From positions 1 through 34,162 of the forward strand of contig CAAGHB010000040.1 in assembly GCA_900769535.1 (NCBI GenBank): DNA of 34,162 bases, read 5' to 3'. Position numbers and translations under genes: made by a program. This stretch comes from Clostridia bacterium. GTDB lineage: Bacteria; Bacillota; Clostridia; Oscillospirales; Acutalibacteraceae. Position 1 is the stretch's first letter, and each line of letters begins with the position of its first letter. Under the pieces are notes generated by a model. That model was not told the origin of the DNA and searched no databases. It was given only the letters and a program-made list of their open reading frames with translations. This document shows, in pieces, positions 15,082 through 21,124 of the stretch.

Positions 15082-15141
15082 AAAAACTTGTTGACATTTC
15101 AACAAGTTTTTATTATAATACCATTGTTGAAATGTCAACAA
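15082..15141 (+). promoter_or_regulatory. MarR-type promoter with two operator palindromes
   Basis: Operator 1 has perfect 13-bp arms (15082-15094 and 15099-15111) around CATT. Operator 2 has TTGTTGA (15124-15130) and TCAACAA (15135-15141) around AATG. A consensus promoter, TTGACA (15091-15096), 17 bp and TATAAT (15114-15119), lies with its -35 inside operator 1 and its start site inside or next to operator 2. The centres are 36 bp apart. The layout suggests tight autorepression by the MarR protein encoded next. Confidence 0.85.
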
Positions 15142-15161
15142 GTTTGTTTAGGAGGATGAAT

Positions 15162-15608
15162 ATGCAGGCGAGATTTGAAACCTTTACCGTTCTAATCAAT
15201 CGTATCAGCCGAAATATCCGCAGGATAAAGAATGAGGAAATGGCGGAATACGGGCTGAGAAGCGCACATATTTCCTGCCTTTATTATTTGTACCGATTCG
15301 ACGGCTCGACGGCGACCGACCTTTGCGAAAGGTGTGAGGAGGACAAGGCGACAATTTCGCGGTCCATCGACCATCTCGAAAGGGAGGGCTACCTCATCTG
15401 CCGACCGAAAAATGAAAAGCGGTACAAAAGTCCTATCACCCTCACCGAAAAGGGTGTTGCGGTTGGGAAGCGAATTGCTGATAGGATTGATAGCGTTCTC
15501 GAAGAAATCAGCGGCGGCTTGACCGAGGAGGAAAGGGTTGCCTTTTATCATAGCTTGAATATAATCAGCGAAAGTCTCGATTCGGTTGCAAAGGCCTACG
15601 ATAAATAA
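15162..15608 (+). CDS. MarR family transcriptional regulator
   Basis: A 148-residue winged-helix repressor. Flanking helices for dimerisation lie at both ends. The recognition region is about 48-80 (TATDLCERCEEDKATISRSIDHLEREGYL), with the wing around PKNEKRYKSPITLTEKG. MarR proteins usually bind palindromes as dimers and release on ligand binding. Two matching palindromes lie directly upstream, so it probably represses itself. AGGAGG at 15150-15155 fixes the start at ATG 15162; an in-frame ATG at 15132 lies inside operator 2 and is unlikely. The usual partner, an efflux pump, is missing; only a short remnant-like stretch follows. Confidence 0.92.
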   Translation: MQARFETFTVLINRISRNIRRIKNEEMAEYGLRSAHISCLYYLYRFDGSTATDLCERCEEDKATISRSIDHLEREGYLICRPKNEKRYKSPITLTEKGVAVGKRIADRIDSVLEEISGGLTEEERVAFYHSLNIISESLDSVAKAYDK

Positions 15609-15639
15609 GGAGCAGTTATGTTTATTTTAAAATCAATAT

Positions 15640-15716
15640 ATTGACGAGTGTATTGGTTGGCATTTCGAGCAGTTTTGCCTATTCCGCCGTACCGAAGCTG
15701 ATGACAAAAAAATAGC
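15640..15716 (+). pseudogene. Short coding-like remnant after marR
   Basis: One frame reads ILTSVLVGISSSFAYSAV followed by PKLMTKK and a TAG. This looks like the end of a membrane protein but has no convincing start or ribosome site. The GGAGC after marR leads instead to an 8-codon frame (ATG 15619) that stops at once. It may be a decayed partner gene of marR. Evidence is weak because the stretch is short. Confidence 0.3.
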
Positions 15717-15752
15717 TTGAAACCATTTATTATCAAATAGGAGAATGAACTA

Positions 15753-16583
15753 ATGAGCGTAAAAATTATCGTCGACTCGACGGTCGACCTTATACCCGAG
15801 ATAAAGGAAAAGGTATCGGTTGTGCCCTTGACGGTACGTTTCGGAGAGAATGAATACATCGACGGAGTGACCATCAATCATAAAATGTTTTATCAAAAGC
15901 TTACCGAAACAAAGGAGCTTCCTTCCACAAGTCAGGCAACACCTGCCGCATTCGATGCCGAATTTGCAAAGGTAAAAGAGAGCGGAGACACAGCCGTTGT
16001 AATCACCGTTTCGTCGCGACTTTCGGGAACATATCAGAGCGCAGTTATAGCCGCCGACGGTTACGAAGGCATTTACGTCGTCGATAGCAAGAGCGTCGCA
16101 ATCGGCTCGGCAATACTTGCCGAATATGCCCTTTTACTTGCCGAAAGGGGAATGACCGCCGAGAAAATTGCCGCCGAATTGGATGGAAAGAAGGACGAAA
16201 TCCAACTTTTTGCCATTCTCGATACCCTCGAATATTTAAAGCGCGGCGGCAGAATTTCTCCCACCGTTGCTTTTGCAGGCGCCCTGCTTAATATCAAGCC
16301 GATGGCGCAAATAAAGGACGGCAAAATCGACCTTATGGGAAAGGCACGTGGGTTAAAACAGGGCTATACAATGCTGCTTGACGAAATTAAAAAGGTCGGA
16401 GGAATTGACTATGATATGCCGGTGCTTTTCGGCTATACGGGGCTTTCGGCGGATTCGCTCAATAATTTTATTGACCAAAGCGGCGATACACTCAGAGCAG
16501 GGATAAATACCACCTGTATTGGAAGTGTAATCGGCACTCATGCAGGACCGGGAGCCGTCGCCGTCGCATTTTTCAAGAAGTGA
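15753..16583 (+). CDS. DegV family fatty-acid-binding protein
   Basis: A 276-residue two-domain DegV protein. Family members bind fatty acids and, as FakB subunits, present them to the kinase FakA for phosphorylation and entry into phospholipid synthesis. The signatures are present: IIVDSTVDL near the N-terminus, TSQATPAAF, VVITVSSRLSGTYQSA, YVVDSKS, LDTLEYLKRGGRIS (about 160-173) and the C-terminal IGSVIGTHAGPGAVAVAF. TAGGAGAATG precedes the ATG. No fakA is nearby. Its function as a FakB is inferred from the family. Confidence 0.93.
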   Translation: MSVKIIVDSTVDLIPEIKEKVSVVPLTVRFGENEYIDGVTINHKMFYQKLTETKELPSTSQATPAAFDAEFAKVKESGDTAVVITVSSRLSGTYQSAVIAADGYEGIYVVDSKSVAIGSAILAEYALLLAERGMTAEKIAAELDGKKDEIQLFAILDTLEYLKRGGRISPTVAFAGALLNIKPMAQIKDGKIDLMGKARGLKQGYTMLLDEIKKVGGIDYDMPVLFGYTGLSADSLNNFIDQSGDTLRAGINTTCIGSVIGTHAGPGAVAVAFFKK

Positions 16584-16586
16584 TGA

Positions 16587-16618
16587 AAAAAACGCACTGA
16601 ATGTTCAGTGCGTTTTTT
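16587..16618. terminator. Bidirectional terminator between degV and the ABC ATPase gene
   Basis: ACGCACTGAA (16592-16601) pairs perfectly with TTCAGTGCGT (16604-16613), with A-run and T-run flanks. It serves both convergent genes. Confidence 0.9.
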
Positions 16619-16631
16619 ATTGTTTGAACTA

Positions 16632-17288
16632 TTATTTTTTCGATTTCTTGCTATATTTAATTAGTTCGTATTTTTCGTCGCACATGGCGGCAACCTCGGG
16701 GGAATGGCTGACCAGAATGACGCATTTTCCGCTATCGGCAAGAGACCTGAAAATAGCCATAATTTCGTTTTGTGTTTCGCTGTCAAGGTTTCCCGTCGGC
16801 TCGTCGGCAAGTATGATTTCGGCGTCGTACGAAAGAGCTCTTGCTATTGCAACGCGTTGTTGCTGACCTCCCGAAAGCTTTAAAACTCTGCGATTTGCTT
16901 CGCTTTCATCGAGCCCAACGCTTTTAAGCAATTCCAATGCTTTGTCGCGTTTTTTACGCTGTCTGTATCCCGCAATATTCATCGAAAGAATGACATTTTC
17001 GAGCGCGGTAAATTTGGTTATAAGATTAAACGACTGAAAAATAACGCCGATATATTTACTGCGGAATTTATACTTGTCAATTTTTTTAATATTACGTCCG
17101 TCATACATAATGCTGCCGCTTTTCGGCTTCGCAAGTCCGGACAGAATTGATAAAAGCGTGGTTTTTCCTGCGCCTGATTTTCCGATAATGCAGTACATCT
17201 TACCCCTTTCAAAATCGTACGAAACATCATTTAAAACAGGCGTATCTTTATATGAAAAGCAAATATTATTTAATGATAAAACTGCCAT
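16632..17288 (-). CDS. ABC transporter ATP-binding protein (MacB/LolD type)
   Basis: A 218-residue nucleotide-binding subunit with Walker A GKSGAGKTT (36-44), Q-loop FQSFN, signature LSGGQ (138-142), Walker B ILADEPTGNLDS (159-170) and the H-loop in LVSHSP. It belongs to the MacB/FtsE-like class that pairs with FtsX/MacB-type permeases for export of peptides or lipoproteins or for envelope sensing. AGGAGG 9 bases upstream selects the ATG of MAVLSL; an ATG 9 bases earlier abuts the ribosome site. Its permease, directly upstream, is broken (17303-17823), so the pair is unlikely to work unless another permease is supplied elsewhere. Confidence 0.93.
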   Translation of the reverse strand: MAVLSLNNICFSYKDTPVLNDVSYDFERGKMYCIIGKSGAGKTTLLSILSGLAKPKSGSIMYDGRNIKKIDKYKFRSKYIGVIFQSFNLITKFTALENVILSMNIAGYRQRKKRDKALELLKSVGLDESEANRRVLKLSGGQQQRVAIARALSYDAEIILADEPTGNLDSETQNEIMAIFRSLADSGKCVILVSHSPEVAAMCDEKYELIKYSKKSKK

Positions 17289-17302
17289 TTTGTCCATCCT
17301 CC

Positions 17303-17823
17303 TTAATCTCTGTTTGCAAGTATTCTCAGCGGGTCGTATCGCATAATAAACAGCATCGAAACAGCACCCGAAACGATAGTGAGAAGTACCGCAATACCGA
17401 GCATCTGGAATACAACGGTGAGGTTCATTGCCTCGTCATTTCCGTTAAACGAAGAGGAAATCGAATAATAAAAATCCCTTACCGATTCGGCCTCTGCATA
17501 TTTTTTGTATTCGTCGAGTGTGAGTGAGGAGCTTTCGCCATAAAATCAGAGAATTTATCGCGGTCAAATGACGGTCTGCCATTTTCCGAAATGTCGCCGA
17601 TTTCTTCACTCATCATATCGTTAATGGTTTTTTGGCGGTCAAAAGATATTGTGGCGGTAACGGTCAATCCTTCGAGCGTTTCGCTTTTTGCGTTTTCTGC
17701 CGCTTGACGAATGGAAAGTCCGATACAAGCGGATACTGCGATTACAAAAACGATCACACCGATGAGGATATTTCGACCACGACTGCGACCGATACATTTA
17801 AACGCGTTTTTTATGATATACAT
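17303..17823 (-). pseudogene. Decayed FtsX/MacB-type ABC permease
   Basis: The open 5' part (17823-17545) encodes a typical permease start: the basic segment KCIGRSRGRN, a first helix (NILIGVIVFVIAVSACIGL) and ETLEGLTVTATISFDR. The frame then slips at the T-run near 17540. In the next frame, ESSSLTLDEYKKYAEAESV continues and leads quickly to TVVFQMLGIAVLLTIVSGAV, MLFIMRYDPLRILANRD and a stop, the usual C-terminal helix and tail. The joined product would be about 170 residues, whereas the family has over 400. Two lesions are therefore visible: a one-base frameshift and a large in-frame-like internal deletion that removed two helices and most of the outer domain. AAAGGGTG serves as ribosome site. 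The intact ATPase follows 15 bp downstream. Confidence 0.85.
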
Positions 17824-17929
17824 ACCAACACCCTTTCAAATGGCTTGAATAAATGTAGAATATCACAATTTGTTTTATTTGAGTTGCGGAAATCATTAAC
17901 GATTTGTAAATATATGTAATAAAATAATA

Positions 17930-17966
17930 AAAAAATTTACCGCATCTTGCAAGTCGGATGCGGTAA
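17930..17966 (-). terminator. Terminator of the LytTR-DUF3021 operon
   Basis: On the minus strand TTACCGCATC pairs with GATGCGGTAA (10 bp) and is followed by a T-run (complement of 17929-17936). Confidence 0.88.
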
Positions 17967-17972
17967 TTTTCT

Positions 17973-18392
17973 TTATCCATCTATTTCGCTGTTGAGCTTT
18001 TTGACCTCTTTTTTTGTAATCAAGTAAATAATCAGCCAAATTATTGCATACCCGCCAACAAAGGCGGCGGTGAAAATACCGATTGCCTCGATGTTGCTTT
18101 TTAGCCAGCCGTTAATGAGATAGAATATGATGTAATCGAGATACAGCGCAATCCCGTGAATGAGCGCGGCGGTAAAGGGTGAAATGCGCTCGATTTGATA
18201 AATTGCGGTTATTCCTGCCGCGACAAAGGACATCAAAGTCACCGTTAGTATTTCTACTCCGATTTTTGTCACTGAAAGGGTATCGACCACTCCCGAATAA
18301 CCGAGAATGAGATAGATTGCCGCCATTATAATCGGACCACCTGCAGCACAAAGAAGTCCTCTTTTAATAAATTCTTTTACAAACCTTTTCAT
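17973..18392 (-). CDS. DUF3021 family membrane protein
   Basis: A 139-residue protein with four hydrophobic helices (about 12-33, 45-63, 71-95 and 103-126), a basic N-terminus and a lysine-rich tail. This size and layout, together with the preceding LytTR gene, match DUF3021. These proteins are commonly encoded with a small LytTR regulator in Firmicutes and are thought to hold it in check at the membrane. Its ATG overlaps the LytTR stop (ATGA), so translation is coupled. The molecular function is unknown. Confidence 0.85.
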   Translation of the reverse strand: MKRFVKEFIKRGLLCAAGGPIIMAAIYLILGYSGVVDTLSVTKIGVEILTVTLMSFVAAGITAIYQIERISPFTAALIHGIALYLDYIIFYLINGWLKSNIEAIGIFTAAFVGGYAIIWLIIYLITKKEVKKLNSEIDG

Positions 18393-18829
18393 TTTTTCAG
18401 CCCCCTTTTAATTTCGGCCAAACAACGCCGCGAAACAAATTCCTTTCGTCCGCATTTAAAAACGGCATCAACTGCGCCGGTAATGGTGCTTGAAAATCGG
18501 TCGATTTTTTTCATATTACCTATGACCGACTTGCTGAGCTTTTTGAAATTTGGCGGTAGCAGACTTTCGATTTCGTAAAGTCGCAGTTTAATGCGATACG
18601 TCCGCTTATCGTCTAAAACGGCAAAGGTTTTTCCACCCTCGACGTAAATGACTTCGATATTTTCAAATTCAATTTTTTTAAATTCGTCATCGGCGTATCC
18701 AATAATGCCATCATCACTATTTTCCTTTTGAATAATCAATGCGATTTGGTCGATGATATCCGACCTTTCGTGACAAACGGCGGTAACGCATTCTTCGGCG
18801 TTTTTATCAATAATGAGCTTGAATTTCAC
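18389..18829 (-). CDS. LytTR-domain DNA-binding regulator
   Basis: A 146-residue stand-alone LytTR protein. The N-terminal 45 residues form a short ferredoxin-like strand/helix region (KLIIDKNAEECVTAV). The LytTR beta domain covers about 50-143: IEFENIEVIYVEGGKTFAVL, YRIKLRLYEIESLLPPNFKKLSKSVIGNMKKI, then the basic C-terminal strand GRKEFVSRRCLAEIK. There is no receiver domain, so it is not a classical response regulator. AGGAGGG with 7-base spacing points to a GTG start at 18829; an upstream in-frame ATG at 18847 would place the ribosome site inside the gene. It is coupled to DUF3021, its likely membrane partner. Confidence 0.88.
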   Translation of the reverse strand: MKFKLIIDKNAEECVTAVCHERSDIIDQIALIIQKENSDDGIIGYADDEFKKIEFENIEVIYVEGGKTFAVLDDKRTYRIKLRLYEIESLLPPNFKKLSKSVIGNMKKIDRFSSTITGAVDAVFKCGRKEFVSRRCLAEIKRGLKK

Positions 18830-18851
18830 GTCAAACCCTCCTAACATTTTA

Positions 18852-18857
18852 ATTATA
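18852..18857 (-). promoter_or_regulatory. Extended -10 of the LytTR operon promoter
   Basis: On the minus strand TGATATAAT (TATAAT at 18857-18852 with TG one base upstream) lies 23 bp before the GTG start. No good -35 is visible, so it may be an activator-dependent or extended -10 promoter, perhaps self-regulated. Confidence 0.45.
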
Positions 18858-18935
18858 TCAGATAAACAGTTTTTGTGTAGCTTTTTTCATTCATAGGCAA
18901 AAAAATCGTTGCAAGCGGTATTTTTACACTTTTTC

Positions 18936-18964
18936 TTGTGCTGAATTTATAGGTGTGCTATACT
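18936..18964 (+). promoter_or_regulatory. Sigma-A promoter of the nitroreductase gene
   Basis: TTGTGC (18936-18941), a 17-bp spacer and TATACT (18959-18964) with an extended -10 TG at 18956-18957. Confidence 0.65.
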
Positions 18965-19004
18965 TAATATGTGTCTTTATTGTAAAAAAGGAGGACGTTC
19001 TCAA

Positions 19005-19538
19005 ATGAATTTTACCGAAATTGCAATAAATCGTCAATCCTGCCGAAGCTATGACAGCACCCGACCCGTTGAGGAGGAGAAAATCAGAGCAATACTTGAT
19101 GCGGCGATTCTTTCGCCCTCGGCATGCAACGGCCAGCCCTATCATTTCACCGTCCTCACGGGCAAAAAGGCGAAATCGGTAGCAAAGGCGACTATTTCAA
19201 TGGGACTTAATAAGTTTTCGCTTGACGCTCCCGTAATAATTGTAATATCCGAAAAGCCGTATGTCAAAACTGCGGCAATCGGCGCAAAGCTGAAAAATAA
19301 CGATTACCGTTCAATCGATATAGGCATCGCGGCGGCATATCTGACCGCCGAGGCAACTGCACAGGGACTTTCGACCTGCATATTAGGTTGGCTTAATAAT
19401 AAAAAGGTGATGGACATTTGCGGTCTCGACGGGGATGCCCGACTGGTGATTACCGTCGGCTATGCCCATCCCGATGACAAGCTGCGTAATAAAAAGAGAA
19501 AATCGTTTGATGAACTCGTCACTGTAATCGACGACTGA
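19005..19538 (+). CDS. Nitroreductase family flavoprotein
   Basis: A 177-residue FMN-binding enzyme of the NfsA/FrP superfamily. N-terminal RQSCRSYDSTRPVEEEKI carries the FMN phosphate contacts (Arg-x-Ser-x-R), SPSACNGQPYHFTVL forms the active-site edge, and the glycine-rich IGIAAAYLTAEATAQGLSTCILG closes the flavin pocket. Members reduce nitro compounds, quinones or flavins with NAD(P)H; the natural substrate is unknown. AGGAGG at 18991-18996 picks the ATG at 19005 rather than an in-frame ATG 36 bases upstream. It looks monocistronic. Confidence 0.9.
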   Translation: MNFTEIAINRQSCRSYDSTRPVEEEKIRAILDAAILSPSACNGQPYHFTVLTGKKAKSVAKATISMGLNKFSLDAPVIIVISEKPYVKTAAIGAKLKNNDYRSIDIGIAAAYLTAEATAQGLSTCILGWLNNKKVMDICGLDGDARLVITVGYAHPDDKLRNKKRKSFDELVTVIDD

Positions 19539-19566
19539 TTTTAGCGAAAAAAACTTTCACACCGTG

Positions 19567-19595
19567 TTGCTTTATGGAGCCGGCGGGTGTATCAT
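19567..19595 (+). promoter_or_regulatory. Candidate promoter of metF-metH operon
   Basis: TTGCTT (19567-19572), a 17-bp spacer and TATCAT (19590-19595), 37 bp before metF. The 94-bp gap has no T-box, SAM or B12 leader that I can recognise. Confidence 0.5.
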
Positions 19596-19632
19596 ATTGA
19601 AAAAAAGAAATTGACCGAATGAGGTATTTTTG

Positions 19633-20511
19633 ATGAAGATAATTGATTTGCTTAACAGAGAGCAGCTTTCCCTTTCCTTCGAGGTGTTTCCGCCAAAGAC
19701 CGAGACCGCCTTTGAAAGCGTAAAGGAAGCGACCGAAGAAATTGCAAAGCTCAAACCCGCATTTATGAGCGTTACATACGGAGCAGGCGGCGGCACAAGT
19801 AAATATACCCTCGACATAGCAAAGAATATAAAGGAGCTCTACGGCGTACCTACCTTGGCTCATTTGACCTGCGTTTCATCTACCAGAGAAACCGTAAAGG
19901 AAAAGATTGAGCAAATTAAAGCGGCAGGCATAACCAACGTTATGGCGCTCAGAGGAGATATTCCCGCCGAGCTTATGGATGCCGACCGAAGCGGCTGGGA
20001 CTATAAGTATGCCATCGACCTCATTCACGAGCTGAAAAGCGCCAATGCCGATTTTTGCATCGGTGGCGCCTGCTATCCCGAAATTCACCCCGAAAGCGCC
20101 ACTCAAAAGGACGATATAAAGCGACTTAAAGAAAAGGTTGAGGCAGGTTGCGATTTTCTCACGACCCAGATGTTTTTTGACAATAATCTGCTATACAATT
20201 TTCTTTATAAAATTCGCGAGGCGGGTATAACAGTGCCCGTAATTCCGGGAATTATGCCTATTACAAACGCAAATCAGGTCGAGAGAGCAATCAAGCTTTC
20301 CGGTTCGTTTATGCCCCAAAGGTTTAAGAGCTTGGTCGATAAATTCGGCAGTAGCCCTGCCGCTATGAAGCAGGCAGGAATCGCCTATGCCACCGACCAG
20401 ATAATCGACCTTTATGCCAATAATATCACCAACGTCCACGTTTATTCGATGAATAAACCCGACATCGCGGCAAAAATTCAGAGCAATCTGTCGGACATTT
20501 TGGGCAAATGA
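19633..20511 (+). CDS. metF: Methylenetetrahydrofolate reductase
   Basis: A 292-residue FAD enzyme that reduces 5,10-methylene-THF to 5-methyl-THF, the methyl donor for MetH. The TIM-barrel signatures are present: FEVFPPKTE near the N-terminus, SVTYGAGGGT, LTCVSSTRETVKEKI, NVMALRGDIP, GGACYPEIHPES and TTQMFFDN. The length is normal for bacterial MetF. The GAGGT site places the start at ATG 19633, not the TTG just before it. The stop overlaps the next start (ATGA), giving a tight metF / activation protein / metH operon. Confidence 0.96.
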   Translation: MKIIDLLNREQLSLSFEVFPPKTETAFESVKEATEEIAKLKPAFMSVTYGAGGGTSKYTLDIAKNIKELYGVPTLAHLTCVSSTRETVKEKIEQIKAAGITNVMALRGDIPAELMDADRSGWDYKYAIDLIHELKSANADFCIGGACYPEIHPESATQKDDIKRLKEKVEAGCDFLTTQMFFDNNLLYNFLYKIREAGITVPVIPGIMPITNANQVERAIKLSGSFMPQRFKSLVDKFGSSPAAMKQAGIAYATDQIIDLYANNITNVHVYSMNKPDIAAKIQSNLSDILGK

Positions 20512-21101
20512 GCTGTACTGTTTTAACAAAGTGCCTCGACCATCCACCCGTTTCGGATAAGGAAATACTCCGTTACGCAGGATGCAAGGATAATAACGAC
20601 GAGATATCGGCTTTGCTCTGCGACTGCCTTGCCGAAGCGGAAAATCATCTTTCCTATCGCGTCTGCTACTGCAAGCTTGGGGTAAAAATTGACCGAAATA
20701 TATGCGATTTTGGCGCGTTTAAGGTGAAGTCAAGTGACCTTGCGAAAAATCTTTCGGGTTGCAGCGAGGTAATAGTTTTCTGCGCAACGATTGGCGTTAT
20801 GCTCGACCGATTGATTGCGAAATACGAGCGCATTTCGCCTTCGAAAGCAGTGCTTTTTCAGGCCATCGGGTCTGAAAGGGTAGAGGCGGTTTGTGATAGA
20901 TTTTGCGACGAAATTTCGCGTGAAACGGGAAAGAGGGCAAAGCCGCGTTTCAGCGCCGGCTACGGTGACCTGCCACTTGAATTGCAGAGTGAGATTTTTG
21001 CTCTTCTTTCGTGCGAAAAAAATATCGGTGTGACCTTAAATGACAGCTTTTTTATGTCACCGTCAAAGTCGGTAACGGCATTTGTAGGGCTTTGCGACTG
21101 A
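20508..21101 (+). CDS. Stand-alone methionine synthase activation-domain protein
   Basis: A 197-residue protein corresponding to the C-terminal reactivation domain of E. coli MetH. The C-terminal motif RFSAGYGDLPLELQ...LNDSFFMSPSKSVTAFVG matches the S-adenosylmethionine-binding core (R-x-S-x-GY and the SPSKSVTA block). It should help re-methylate oxidised cobalamin using SAM and an electron donor. In many Clostridia this domain is a separate gene, and the metH next door indeed lacks it. The start overlaps the metF stop by four bases, and metH begins 24 bp later. Confidence 0.9.
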   Translation: MSCTVLTKCLDHPPVSDKEILRYAGCKDNNDEISALLCDCLAEAENHLSYRVCYCKLGVKIDRNICDFGAFKVKSSDLAKNLSGCSEVIVFCATIGVMLDRLIAKYERISPSKAVLFQAIGSERVEAVCDRFCDEISRETGKRAKPRFSAGYGDLPLELQSEIFALLSCEKNIGVTLNDSFFMSPSKSVTAFVGLCD

Positions 21102-21124
21102 CGGCTGACAATCGGAGGAAAAGA

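Noticed and set aside
15596..15877. Minus-strand 93-codon frame between marR and degV
   Set aside because: No ribosome site, and it overlaps the 5' end of degV, which is clearly coding on the plus strand.
19539..19632. B12 or SAM riboswitch before metF
   Set aside because: The gap is under 100 bases and lacks the conserved boxes of either class; only a promoter-like pair is visible.
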